The notes beneath the pieces were generated by a model. It did not search any database. It saw nothing but the letters and a program-made list of their open reading frames with translations, and was not told where the DNA came from. Positions 1 to 10,079 of a DNA stretch of 64,000 nucleotides are shown in pieces; within the stretch, counting starts at the first letter, position 1, and each line of letters begins with the position of its first letter. Made by a program: the position numbers and the translations under genes. The DNA lies in NCBI GenBank assembly GCA_033557465.1, contig JAWIIG010000025.1:3591001-3655000 (forward strand), in the 5' to 3' direction. Source of the stretch: Ichthyophis bannanicus. Lineage: Eukaryota > Chordata > Amphibia > Gymnophiona > Ichthyophiidae.

Positions 1-312
1 GATAAGGGTGGGGGGCAGCTGAGCATTTCCAGACCTGCTGTCTGTCTGCTATTGCATTATGGATGTGTACTGCTCTGCATTGTCTGCCCTGTAGGGTGTT
101 TGATTCCTATCAGGACTGGGGTGATGGTCCCCTCTACTGCCACCATTGCAGCGGGGTAGAAAGTGGATCTGTGGGCAGGAGATCCTGTCCCCCACCCTGA
201 GCCCCAGAGGGTGGGTTGGGTGGTGGTATGTAATCTCCCTGGTAACCACAGCAGAATGTGGGTGTGGTGCCATGCATTCCTCCTGTAGCCAGCCAGGTGT
301 TTATTGGCAGCT

Positions 313-375
313 CTAGCCCACTGGTTACTTCACTGCCCATGGAGCCAGAGGTCATGGGTTCACAACCCACAGTGG
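313..375 (+). repeat. tRNA-like module (A box and B box), left of hairpin in copy 1
   Basis: TAGCCCACTGGTTA fits a tRNA A box, and GGTTCACAACCC about 30 bases further fits a degraded B box. The homologous module in copy 3 (48024-48086) has the better box GGTTTGATCCC. It looks like a tRNA-derived SINE head and not a working tRNA gene; I see no acceptor stem closing it. Confidence 0.55.
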
Positions 376-419
376 GGTTCATTGATAGGGCTGTCTTAGG
401 CATTGTCTATTTTTATTAT

Positions 420-660
420 ATATTAGTGTTGCCAGCAGAACCACCCTCAGGGTACTGTCACCTTAGGGTGGCTCATAAGGTGAGCCCTATAAAGCGTCTT
501 ATAAGGTGCCTTATATGCTGTCCTATAGGGGACATTATAGGGTGCCTTGGCAGACAGCGCACTTTATAATGTGCCCTATGGAGTGCCTTCTAAGGTGCCT
601 TATGTGGCACCTTAGGTTACGCCACTGTGAGGGTGTGTTTGCTGGCAGCACTATTACAGT
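420..660. repeat. Long imperfect hairpin with AAGGYGCC-type array, copy 1
   Basis: The left arm (near 425-460, gtgttgccagcagaac...) is the reverse complement of the right arm near 625-655 (gtgtttgctggcagcac). Between them runs a roughly 10-bp periodic series of aaggtgcc / ataaggtgcc motifs. The same hairpin is found at 6141-6420 and 48105-48380. Confidence 0.7.
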
Positions 661-692
661 ACAGCTAAACTTCCTCACAGCCCAATATTTAA

Positions 693-890
693 CCCTTTCC
701 AGGCCAAGCCCAAAACTTTCGGGATCCAAACTTCTGCCTAAATATTCCTATCAAATGGTATATAATACATGACCATGGCAGAGGGAACGTCACTATTGGG
801 ACATATTGAATAAGACGTGTACAATTTTCCTGACATATGCAAACATTAACCCGGCTGCAGATTAAAATATTATAGTAGGCTTTCAAAGGG
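693..890. mobile_element. piggyBac-like MITE
   Basis: The 198-bp segment begins CCCTTTCC after TTAA (689-692) and ends in AAAGGG followed by TTAC (891-894). It is absent from the same place in copies 2 and 3, so it is an insertion into copy 1. TTAA target choice and CCYTTT termini are the hallmarks of piggyBac elements. The right TTAA appears to have mutated to TTAC. There is no coding content. Confidence 0.6.
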
Positions 891-930
891 TTACACATGA
901 CGCCTCAGCCAGCTTTATTCATTAGGCACA

Positions 931-994
931 CTGGGGAATTGAACCCATGACCCTTGTACCATCGGTCTGGGTAGTAACCATTGTGCTACAGCTC
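931..994 (-). repeat. tRNA-like module, right of hairpin in copy 1 (reverse)
   Basis: Read on the minus strand, TAGCACAATGGTTA resembles an A box and GGTTCAATTCC a B box, about 30 bases apart. Homologous reversed modules lie at 6607-6670 and 48397-48464. Confidence 0.6.
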
Positions 995-1191
995 TGTTTC
1001 TGTATTTAGGTGTCTGCGCGCCTTCTTACGCTTAACGCGCAGTAACGCGCCCTGTAACAATCGTTGCTGCGCGGCGCGTTATAACGCACGTTATCACTAA
1101 CGATGTACCGCCCATGTCCTTTTTTGGCATTTCTTCCACTAACGCGGCTCCTAACGCGAATCACACTAACACAGTTTAGTAAACATACCCC

Positions 1192-2462
1192 ATGGTGTAA
1201 TGAGAGAAAGCCAACATGGATTTGACCAAGGAAAGTCCTGTCTTACTAATCTGTTATATTTTTTCAAGGTGTGAATAAACAGGTAGACAAAGGTGAGCCA
1301 GCCAATATAGTGTATCTGGATTTTCAGAAAGCTTTTGACAAGGTCCCTCATGATGAAATTAAAAGGTCATGGGCTAGGAGGCAGTGTACTAGTGTGGATC
1401 AGAAACTGGTTAAAGGATAGAAAGCACAGAGTAGGGCTAAAGTCAATTTTCTCAGTGGAGAAATGTAAATAGTGGAATACCCCAGGGATCTATGCTGGGC
1501 CCACTGCTTCTTAACATCTTCATAAATGACCTGGGAACGGGAATAACGTATGAGGTGATCAAATTTGCAGATGAGGCAGAATTATTCAGTTATTAAAACA
1601 CAAGAGGATGTGAAAAATTGCAAGAGGACCTTGATAAATTAGAAGTCTGGATGTCCAAATGGCAGATGAAATTTAATGTGGACAAGTGCAATGCAATGCA
1701 ATGTGTGCCTTCGAGTCAGTCCTGACTCCTGGCGACCCAGAAGCTCCTGCAAAGTTATGCAATAAGGGAAGAACAACCCAAACTATGGTTACATGATGCA
1801 AGATTTCACATTAGGAATCACCACCCAGGAAAAGGATTTAGGCGTCATCGTGGATAATATATTGAAACTCTCTGCCCAGTGTACAATGATGGCCAAGCAA
1901 ATAGATGGCCAAGCAAATGAAGGCCAAGCAAATAGAATTAGGAAAGGCACAGAGAAGATCCATCAAAATGGTAAAGGGAATGGAAGGATGCCCCTATGAG
2001 GAGAGGCTTAAAAGATTAGGGCTCTTTAATTTGGAAAGGAGACGACTGAGGAAAGATATGATAAGGGTCTATAAATGAATGAATGGCGTGGAACAGGTAA
2101 ACGTAGAAAGGTTGTTTACTCCTTCAAAAAGTAGAAACAATAATGTAGCCAATTTAGGACTAATAAGAGAAAATATTTTTTCACTCAATGAGTAATCAAA
2201 CTCTGGAATTCATTACCAGAGGATGTAGCTGTTAGTGTAGCTGGGTTTAAAAAAGGTTTGGACAAGTTTCTGGAGGAAGGGTCCATAAAGCATTATTAAA
2301 GAGGACCAGGGAAATCCACTGCTTATCCCAAGCACTGTAGGATCTTTGTACCTTTTTGGGAACCTGACAGGTACTTGTGACCTGGATTGGCCACTGAGGA
2401 AACAGGATACTGGGCTTGATGGACCTTGGTCTGACCCAGTATGGCATTTCTTATCTTCTTAT
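1192..2462 (+). mobile_element. CR1-like LINE, degraded copy A
   Basis: Broken reading frames show CR1-type reverse transcriptase motifs in order: [16 protein letters not shown] (near 1215), [13 protein letters not shown] (near 1310), GIPQGSMLGP-like (near 1475), NDLGTGI (near 1525), KFADEAELF (a degraded FADD box, near 1560), WMSKWQMKFNVDKC (near 1650) and EKDLGVIVDN (near 1835). The 3' region (2190-2460) is the shared CR1 tail containing 'tgacctggattggcc' and 'gacccagtatggcatttctta'. Stops and frameshifts are frequent, so it is dead. A 56-bp insertion sits at 1692-1747, and a three-unit ggccaagcaaat duplication at about 1890-1937. Confidence 0.85.
1692..1747 (+). mobile_element. Short SINE-like fragment inside CR1 copy A
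   Basis: The CR1 sequence 'gacaagtgcaaagttatgca' (intact at 9845-9865) is interrupted here by 56 bases. The insert is flanked by TGCAA at 1687-1691 and 1748-1752. It contains gccttcgagtcagtcctgac and tcctggcgacc, which resemble the conserved 'ccttcaagtcg...tggcgacc' stretch of some vertebrate SINEs. Family placement is from memory of that motif only. Confidence 0.45.
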
Positions 2463-3090
2463 AGTATGTCCTCTATCTCTCTGGATAACACTCTGCTTCT
2501 CCCTGTTTCCTCAGCTCATAACCTTGGATCATCTTTGACTCTTTCTCTGCAACATCAGAAAAATGTGTTCCTTCTTTTCTGAACACACTACTAACACCCT
2601 TATCCATTTTCTAGTCACCTCCCATCGAGAATATTGCAACCTGCTGCTTTCTGGTCTTCCTCAGAGTCATCTCTCTCCCTTTCAATCTGTTTAGAATTCA
2701 GTCACATTGCTAATCTTCCACCAGTGTCGCTATACTCACATAAACCCTCTTCTCAAGTCATTTCACTGGCTCCCTGTCCATTTTCGCATTCAGTTAAAAC
2801 CTCTTCTACTGATCTATAAGTGTATTCATTCTGCAGCTCCTCACGACCTTTCCTCTCTTATCACTCCTTACACCTCTCCTCAGGAGCTCCACTCCTCTGG
2901 CAGATCCCTTTTGTCTATGCAGTTCTCTGTCGCTGCCAACTTCAGACTTTGCTGATCCATCTTGCTGCTCCACATGCATGGAACAAACTACCCGAGTTAG
3001 TACGCCAGGCTCTATATCTGGCTCTATTCAAATCCAGGCTAAAAACCTACCTCTTTAAGGCTGCTTTTGGATTTTGATCCGCTTATTCTC
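2463..3090 (+). mobile_element. L2-like LINE fragment, C-terminal part of ORF2
   Basis: The sequence starts abruptly after the CR1 tail with the LDNTLLLPVSSAHNLG stretch (2485-2530) and ends with AWNKLPELVRQALYLALF and KTYLFKAAFGF before a stop at about 3078. These are the typical end of an L2-clade ORF2 and match the copy at 7571-8430. Frameshifts divide it into short pieces, including 2820-3077. It is a dead fragment. Confidence 0.8.
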
Positions 3091-3299
3091 CTGCTTATCA
3101 CCTATCTGTATGTTTTTATGCAATGATTGTTCTGCTGAGTATTTACATCATGTACTATACTATATGGTGCATTGCTGTTTGTTAATAGAATAAAGTTATG
3201 TGCTCATGGAGAATAAAGCAGATTCCAATATCTAATTTTAAGAAACTTTCAGTGGGAAAAAGTAGAAAAGCTGAGGAGTATGTTTACTAAAGGGCGCTA

Positions 3300-3410
3300 T
3301 TTGCGCTGCTGTCATGTTATCGCAAAATAAGGCGCCTTATCGCACGATAATGGCGCTTTACCAGGTGATAAGGCGCCTTAGCGTGCGTTAACGCACGCAG
3401 CAGCGCAAAC
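3300..3410. repeat. Subterminal palindromic region of Harbinger-type copy 2
   Basis: The stretch contains gcgctatttgcgctgctg at the left and cgcagcagcgcaaacgagcg at the right, which pair. Between them are ataaggcgccttatcg and ataaggcgccttagcg palindromes. It is CpG-rich relative to its surroundings and matches the hairpin-forming left end of copy 3 (44675-44790) in design. It may hold transposase-binding sites. Confidence 0.55.
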
Positions 3411-4483
3411 GAGCGCTGAAGGTGGAGAAAGACTCCAGGAGGGCGGAGGAAGGCTCCCCAGGGGCGGAGAGAGAGGGTCAATGGGCGGAGAGTAGGAGGG
3501 GAGAGGCTCCCTGTACACTAACGCTGTGAAATCCGAGGCTGAAAATTAACGCCAGTGAAACCCTGGCGTTAGAGCTGATTTAAAGGGAAAAGAAACCATT
3601 TCCATCAGCAATGTACGGCAAAACCAGGGAAACCTACAAAAAGTGATAAGTGTGATACATGTGCACGGAACAAAAGGGCAAATAAACAGTGAAACAGAAC
3701 AGAAGAAAATGTAAAACAAAAATAACCAAGCTGGGCAATAGTGATAGCAATGGGAAACATCAAAAAACACTCCCAAGAAAGCTCCAAAAAAAAGATATGA
3801 ATTTTGGAAGGGTCTATGCTCCGTCCCATTACAAGGTGAATGAGCCCACAGTGACATTGCGCTGAGCAGGGTTTTCCTCTCCATTGGACAGGTTTCCTAT
3901 GGCGTGCACATGTTCCACAACAGCAGGGCGGGCCATGTCGGAATGGGCAACTGGGCAGATGCTGGAAAAGGGGACATAGAGGGCTGCAGGTAGCACATGC
4001 TGTGGTGCAGCTGGGCCACAGTGCGGACTAGGGTGATGCCTAGCAGGCCCATAGGAATGCTGAAACAGTAGAGCAGCCAGACAGCAACTGCTGAGGGCCC
4101 AACATGGGCATGAGTGTGCTACCCACAGTGTCACAGGGGATAGTACCCAGCAGGTACCCCCAATGGCACAGAACATTGGCAGGCGGTACTGGGGGGAAGC
4201 GTGGACAGCTATGCAGGCACCCCTACCCCAGAACCCGCACCATAGGCAGCCGCCTACCCGCACACTGGATGGCCTGAGACTGTGCACCACCAGCACCACT
4301 AGCAGAAGGGCATGTCAGCATGGTGGAAGAGGGGTACTGGTGGTGGAGGGCGCAGTGGCAGCTGCCCAGAGCAGACCATGGACTAGCCCTGTTTAGGTGG
4401 GGGTGCCGTGCGCTGCAACAGACAGGCTCTGTCTGATAAACAGTCATGGTATCTCCAGGGAACACAGCATCTCTGTGGCAACA

Positions 4484-4550
4484 TGGTGGTGCAGTGAACA
4501 CAACCAGTATGTTCAGGAGCAGAAGGTCACAGGTTCAAGTCCCAGTTGTG
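4484..4550 (+). repeat. tRNA-like module in Harbinger-type copy 2 interior
   Basis: GTGGTGCAGTGAAC followed about 35 bases later by GGTTCAAGTCC (4532-4542) resembles an A box and B box. The counterpart in copy 3 (about 45868-45935) has a decayed B box (aaattcaagtcc). Confidence 0.4.
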
Positions 4551-4690
4551 GTTCTTGCCAACCCAGTCCCCATATTTTACCCACTACTAAAACGTGGTAA
4601 TACAGACAGAACCTTTATTGCAGATAACAGAAACATGCCCAATACGCCTACATTTTACACTACAGAGCACACCATAAACATGTGCATTAC

Positions 4691-4895
4691 CTAGAGCAGA
4701 GTCTCCCAAATGCAGTCCTGGAGGGCCAAACACCATTCAGGTTCCATGCTGCCTCTAATAAACACGGCTGTGCTGCATGTCTATGCACCGCCCCCATGGT
4801 ATGCAGATGTATCTCATGCATATTCATTAAGGACAGCATGAAAACCTGAACAGTGTTTGGCCCACCAGGACTGGAATTGGGAACCTCTGCCCTAG
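4691..4895. mobile_element. Foldback MITE inside Harbinger-type copy 2
   Basis: The left end ctagagcagagtctcccaa and the reverse complement of the right end (ctagggcagaggttcccaa) pair, followed by 'gtcctggagggccaaacac' on both sides. The central part has a 'tgcatattcatt' motif. Related copies are at 32771-32966, about 43840-43965 (partial) and 46078-46282. The same position is occupied in copy 3. Confidence 0.65.
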
Positions 4896-6065
4896 AGCAG
4901 CAGCCAACAGGGGCAGACACACCCTCACCCACAGGCTCCATTATCCAAAGCCTCCTGGAGAGGCAGGATGTTGGGCCCTGGGTGCATCTCCCAATACTAG
5001 CACTTGCATACCTTAGCAATGCCACCCTAAACCTGGGAATACGGTACACACCTATCAAACGGTTGCTATGATTACTGGCAGATAGCAATTCCTAAGTTAA
5101 GAACAATTTGCTGATTGAGCTGCATCATAGCAACCTTTCTGATGTCTGTGGAGTGTGCTTCAGGTCTGGTGTCTGACAGTGTTTACCACCCTGGGGAGTG
5201 ACCCCAACAGTATTGCATACCATAGCCATGCCTGCACTGTGCTCAGGACTTGTGCGGTGGCCAGGGCTGCCAAGACCCTCTATATTTGCACAATGCTGGC
5301 ATAGGTGTGGGAGCATGTGTTTGTGTATCCAGTGTGTGGTGTCTGCCAACATCTTCCTCAGCCCACACTGTTGCCAATGTAAGCCTGCCAATGTGTATAA
5401 TGAGGAGCAAGGTACCATGGGTATAGCCCGGACAGGGTGGCCTGGCCAGGATGCATCTGCACAGGGCATAGGGAAATGGCTCGGACATTGTAGTGCCTGA
5501 CAACCACCTGCAGGGACAGGGTGGCCACAGCATGTCCTGCTGGGAGGTCACTCTCACCCTGACTGAGTAGTGACCATGGCATGGCTAGGTTCCCCCATAG
5601 TGCTATATAGTGTTTTTCTTGTGATATTTATGGGTTCTCTTTTGGGGCCCAATTGCTGACTTATCTGTTTGGTGTGTATGCTGACATCCCAGTTCTGGGT
5701 ACATGTATCTCCTCCACGAACATGCACTATGGACTAGCTAGCAGACTGTCTGCAGCTAGTATGTGTCTGGTTAGAACACCTTGCAGAGTGTGGAGGCTGG
5801 TGGCTGGAGAATGTCGGATAGTGGTGGGGGGCAGCTGAGCATTTCCAGGCCTACTGTCTGTCTGCCTTGCCTTATGGATGTGTACAGATCTGCACTGACT
5901 GCCCTGTAGGGTCTGTTCCCCAGCAGGACTGGGGTTGATGGTCCCCTCAACTGCCACCATTGCAGGGAGGTAGAATGTGGATCTGTTGGTGGGAGATCCT
6001 GTTTCCCACCCTGAGCCACAGAGGGTGGGTTGGGTGGTGGTACATAATCTGCCTATGGGTTCAAG

Positions 6066-6142
6066 CACCTCCCCTCCCCTCCCTTCCCTCTCCTCTCCCC
6101 TACCCCCTCCCCTCCCTCCTCCCTCCTCCCCCCCTCCTCTGA
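6066..6142. repeat. C/T-rich low-complexity tract
   Basis: Simple (CCCTCC)n/(CCT)n-like tract about 77 bases long. In copies 1 and 3 this position holds a tRNA-like module instead, so the tract marks a rearranged junction in copy 2. Confidence 0.85.
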
Positions 6143-6420
6143 GGCATTTTCTTTTTTAATGTAAATTAGTGCTGCCAGCAAAACCACCCTCACAATGCTG
6201 TAGCCGTAAGGTGCCTCATAAGGCGCCCTCTAAAGCACTCTATAAGGCACCTTATAAGGCGCCCTATAAGGAACATTATAAGGTGCCTTGGCGGACAGTG
6301 CACTTTATAATGTGCTCTCTGGAGTGCCTTATAGGGCGCCTTATGTGGCATCTTAGGTTACGGCACTGTGAGGGTGTGTTTGCTGGCAGCACTAATTTAA
6401 ATTAAAAAAGAAAATGCCTC
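6141..6420. repeat. Long hairpin with AAGGCGCC array, copy 2
   Basis: The left arm gaggcattttcttttttaa (6141-6159) with attagtgctgccagca pairs with the right arm tgctggcagcactaat and aaaaaagaaaatgcctc (ending 6420). The inner part is a periodic series of ataaggcgccctat-type motifs, most of them near-palindromic. The overall stem-loop is about 280 bases. Confidence 0.75.
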
Positions 6421-6440
6421 AGACTGCCCTATCAAATAAT

Positions 6441-6512
6441 TCCACTGTGGGATCAACCCATGACCTCTGGCTCCATAGGCAGTGAAGTTACCAGTGAGCT
6501 ACAGCTACTAAC
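6441..6512 (-). repeat. Inverted left tRNA-like module of copy 2
   Basis: The reverse complement reads gtagctcactggtaacttc then gaggtcatgggttgatccca. It is the same module that lies left of the hairpin, on the plus strand, in copies 1 and 3. Matching continues to about 6570 against copy 3 at 47960-48020, so a segment of about 130 bp is inverted and relocated to the right side of the hairpin. Confidence 0.65.
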
Positions 6513-6606
6513 AAACCCCTGGCTGGCTACAGAAGGACTGCAGGTCACCACACAAACTGATTTAAAGTAAAGGGTAATGCCTCAGACAGCCTTACTCAGC
6601 AGGCCT

Positions 6607-6670
6607 ACTGGGGGATCAAACGCACAACCCCTGTTTCATCAGTCAATGTATTAACCATTGTGCTACACCT
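6607..6670 (-). repeat. tRNA-like module, right of hairpin in copy 2
   Basis: On the minus strand TAGCACAATGGTTAATAC precedes GTTTGATCCCCCAGTAGG, an A-box/B-box pair like that at 931-994 and 48397-48464. Confidence 0.55.
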
Positions 6671-7361
6671 CTGTTGCTGTGTTTGTAGGTCAGCGCACCT
6701 AATTAAGGCTAACGCGCATTAACGTGCCATGGCTTCCTCTATCGCTTGAAAACATACCTTATAGCATGATAACCCTAAATGCTCCTTAAGACAGGAACGC
6801 CCACTACCTTATATGGCATCCTGCACACTAACGCCGGATGCACGTTAAGACTGCTTAGTAAACATGCCCCTAAATTTCATATGTGAAATATCTTTTTAAA
6901 AAGACAACAGCTTTGCTTGAAGAACTTAATTTTGAATTGCAAATTATATTTATGGGCCAGTTTACTCTTTCAATAAAATTGTGCCTTGGCTTGGGAAGGT
7001 ACAGGAGGTTTTCATTCTCCTCTGTCCTTCTTTGCCTTCCCATATTCACAAAGCCTATTAATTATTCAGGCCCTGAATTGTGTTGTTTAATATAGAGTGA
7101 GCTCCTGAAGGTTATGGAGCTCGCAGGAGCAGCAGCTGTAAAGAGTAACGTCGATACTTGCCTGCAGGTTATGTGTACGTCCTGTGCTTTGCTGGCTCTC
7201 CCACTGAAGGATGCAGCTCTGTGCATGAGTGACTCATCTTTCACAACAGCATCTGCTGAGGAGGACATTTTCAGAAAAAAAAATGAGTTGATGTAATATG
7301 TGAAGAGGTGTCCCTCTTCCTTTTCTTCTACTATCTTGGGTGATATTGCAGGGTCCTTTAT

Positions 7362-7571
7362 TTCTGAAAAATACAACTACAACAACTTATCATTTCTATA
7401 GAACTACTAGGCATATGCAGTGCCCTAAACATACACAGAACAGACAGTCCTTGCTCCACAGAGTTTACGATCTATTAAAAGCTATACACATAAAGATCTC
7501 ACCTACCATGAGTGGGATTTGAACCCAGGCAGACATTCATTCATTGGATTAACTCCTTAACTATTCAGCCA
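7362..7571 (-). mobile_element. tRNA-headed SINE with L2-type tail
   Basis: Read on the minus strand from 7571, ccatggctgaatagttaagg (A-box-like) is followed by GGTTCAAATCCC (B box, near 7510-7522). The 3' part matches the L2-like LINE 3' end: gtctgttctgtgtatgtt, then tatagaaatgataag. The same tail sequence ends the LINE at 7571-8610 and appears reversed at 32170-32280, so the SINE seems to share its tail with that LINE. Confidence 0.65.
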
Positions 7572-8610
7572 TGGCTTTCAGTACCACCTGTATGCTGATG
7601 ACTCCCAGATCTACCTCTCTACGCCTGAAATCTCTCCGGCAAGCCAGACCCGGATCTCTGCCTGCCTTTCTGACATTGCTGCCTGGATGTTTCACTGCCG
7701 CTTGAAATTGAACATGGCCAAGACTGAACTTCTTATCTTTCCTCTTAAAACCTCCCCTCCTCTTCCTCCTTTCTCAGTCTCTGTGGATAACTCTGTACTC
7801 CTTCCTGTTTCCTCGGCCCGTAATCTGGGGGTTGTCTTTGACTCCTCTCTCTCCTTTTCCACACACATCCATCTGATAGCTAAGACCTGCCGTTTCTTTC
7901 TCTATAACATTAGCAAAATCCACCCCTTCCTTTCTGAACACACTACTAAAATGCTTATCCACTCCTTAATCACCTCCGTCTTGACTACTGTAACCTACTT
8001 CTTGCTGGTCTCCCTTTGAATCATCTCTCTCCCCTTCAATCTGTTAAACACTCTGCTGCACGACTAATCTTCTGCCAGCCTCACCATGCCCATATTACTC
8101 CTCTTCTCAAGTCACTTCATTGGCTCCCTATCCGTCTCTGCATCCAGTTCAAACTTCTCCTGCTGACCTATAAATGCATTCACTCTGCGACCCCTCAGTA
8201 CCTTTCTTCTCTTATCTCTCCTTACAACCCCCTTCGGGAACTCCGCTCTTCTAGCAAACGATTTCTATCTGTGCCCTTCTCTTCTATGACTAACTCCAGA
8301 CTTTGCTCCTTTCACTTTGCTGCGCCTTAGACCTGGAACAAACTACCTGTGTCTGTACGCCAGGCACCCTCTCTAACCCACTTCAAATCCAAGTTGAAAA
8401 CTCACCTCTTCGCTGCTGCTTTTGGATCTTGACTCACCTGATCTCCCTTTCTTTCCCCTAGTTTTATCCCTGCCTACACCTTCTGTGTTTTGCCTTGACT
8501 GGACTGTAAGCTCTGATGAGCAGGGACCGTCTCTTACATGTCTGTGCAGCGCTGCGTACGACTGGTAGCGCTATACAAATGCTCAGTAGCAGTGGTAGTA
8601 GTAGTTTTCC
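7571..8610 (+). mobile_element. L2-like LINE, 5'-truncated
   Basis: The copy begins inside the reverse transcriptase at FQYHLYADDSQIYLS, the catalytic YADD box (7576-7620). It continues through WMFHCRLKLNMAKTELLIFP, LGVVFDSSLSFSTHI, LKSLHWLPIRLCIQFKLL (8110-8165) and TWNKLPVSVRQAPSL, to KLKTHLFAAAFGS and a stop near 8432. Single stops at 8017 and 8329 and one frameshift break it. The 3' end carries 'tgtaagctctgatgagcagg' and 'gcgctatacaaatgctcagt', then GTAGTAGTAG repeats, as in L2 tails. The missing 5' half is typical of LINE retrotransposition. Confidence 0.85.
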
Positions 8611-9589
8611 CTAGCCCTACTAGATTCATCTGGGAGGCATTTTGGTTTGCCCTGGCCTCAAGCATAAGGCTGTGTACCGGCTGTCCCACAAGAGGTTCGT
8701 TTACCAGTATTTCTGTCTGCTGTTCCTAATATCAATAATTCCTGAGTTCCAGGTTCCCTTGTTTCCAGAATTCCTGCAGGATCTCCTGTCCAGGATCTGT
8801 TGCCCACAATCATTTGAAGCCAGCACTCAGTTCTCTCATCTTCAACCACCTTCCTGCCTGAAGTATGTCTGGCTTAGGTGGAGCTTGGTTCTTCTCCCCA
8901 AGCTCCACCCAGCTAAGTAGCTATGCTTCCCGTGTTTTTTCTTTTCCTAACTTTATTCCAGCTTGCCTGCATTTGTCCCTGGTCTAGTGTTGAGTCCATT
9001 CCTCCTGGCCCTTTGTTGTTGCCAGTGTTGATCCACCATATTGTCTATACATACTATTGCCCACATAACAGCAGTGTCCAGGAAATGAACATAGTAGGGC
9101 ACTAGTTACTTATTACAGTCCCTGCACACTAGTTATTAAGTCTATGTCAGTGGAACATTTTCCACATTCTCTGTTAATAACGCTATAAAGGTGTAACACA
9201 GATCCCTTTTGGGAGTGTGGGCTTAAGCTTACCACACATCAGAAGGAAGACAAAGAATTTGAAAAACCTAGAGACATGGGACCTACAGTAGTTACAAAAA
9301 CCACGTGATAGCTGTTAGCCCAGGTTTGTAAAAGTGCCCCTTACAAAAAAGGAATTCTGGAGAGGCAGATGTCCCAAAGTCCTCATTGCCTGATATGTAG
9401 AATACCAAAAATTGGCTCCGCTCACTCCAAAAATGTGTCCACAGGCTGTATACTTTTGAATTAAACTCATCTTTATTTAGTGAAGACAAAAACATCCTCT
9501 TGTAGTCAGAAAACAGTTCAAGAAAAATTAGCACAAATTAGTTCCTTTAGATCAAAGTCCCATTTAATGTCTACTTGTAACAAGCTGAC
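8611..9589. other. No recognised feature
   Basis: About 980 bases of unremarkable sequence. Short open frames are present but lack any motif I know. No repeat match elsewhere in the window was noticed. Confidence 0.5.
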
Positions 9590-9811
9590 ACACCTTGTAA
9601 TGTGCCTTGTAAGGTGCCTTATAGAGCGCCTTGTAACGCGCATTAGTCTAAGGCGCCTTGTAATGCGCGTTAGCTGATACGCTTGCTGTAATGATGCAAC
9701 GCCCATGGGCTTGCTGTAATGATGCAACGCCCATGCCTTTATATGGGCATCTGTACCATTACCGCGGAACCTAACGCGGGTAACATTACCGCGGTTTAGT
9801 AAACATACCCG
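9590..9811 (+). mobile_element. Harbinger-type right-end fragment
   Basis: The fragment ends in cggtttagtaaacatacccg, the right terminus of the copies at 1-1191 and 44660-48673. Upstream it has aaggtgcc/aaggcgcc motifs and a 28-bp direct duplication (cttgctgtaatgatgcaacg...) at about 9680-9735. No left terminus is present. Confidence 0.6.
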
Positions 9812-10079
9812 TAGGTGTCCAAATGGCAGATGAAATTTAATGTGGACAAGCGCAAAGTTATGCACCTAGGAAAGAACAGCCCAAACTTTGGTTACACGAT
9901 GCAAGGTACCACCTTAGAAACCACCACCCAGGAAAAGGATTTAGGTGTCATTAAGGATAATGCGTTGAAACCCTCCGCCCAGTGTGCAGCAGCAGCCAAG
10001 AAAGCAAATAGAGTGCTAGGAATCATAAGGAAAGGAATGGAGAATAAAACCAAAGATATTATAACACCTCTGTATCTTT

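Larger units (their letters stand above)
1..1191 (+). mobile_element. Harbinger-type non-autonomous element, copy 1, right part only
   Basis: The sequence from the window start to 1191 matches, in the same order, the right halves of the elements at 3275-6870 and 44660-48673. It ends in GTTTAGTAAACATACCCC, the right terminal inverted repeat of copy 3. The left end lies outside the window. It holds a tRNA-like module near 313-375, a hairpin at 420-660, a piggyBac-like insertion at 693-890, and a reversed tRNA-like module at 931-994. No transposase is visible. The 3-bp target duplication cannot be tested because only one end is present. The element abuts a CR1-like LINE on its right. Confidence 0.75.
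3275..6870 (+). mobile_element. Harbinger-type non-autonomous element, copy 2 (3.6 kb)
   Basis: The left end GGAGTATGTTTACTAAA and the right end TTAGTAAACATGCCCC form terminal inverted repeats. The right flank is TAA (6871-6873) and the left flank TGA (3272-3274), compatible with a decayed 3-bp TWA duplication as expected for Harbinger. The interior aligns along its length with copy 3 (44660-48673). No transposase or Myb-like protein is recognisable; the open frames present (for example 3829-4299 minus) are interrupted in copy 3 and are not called. It includes a subterminal palindrome at 3300-3400, a foldback MITE at 4691-4895 and a hairpin at 6141-6420. Confidence 0.8.

Noticed and set aside
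938..994. Possible tRNA gene
   Set aside because: A and B boxes fit, but no acceptor or anticodon stem closes, and the same module repeats inside transposon copies.
3829..4299. 156-codon minus-strand frame in Harbinger-type copy 2
   Set aside because: The homologous region of copy 3 (45170-45547) is broken and shows no preserved protein motif; no known domain.
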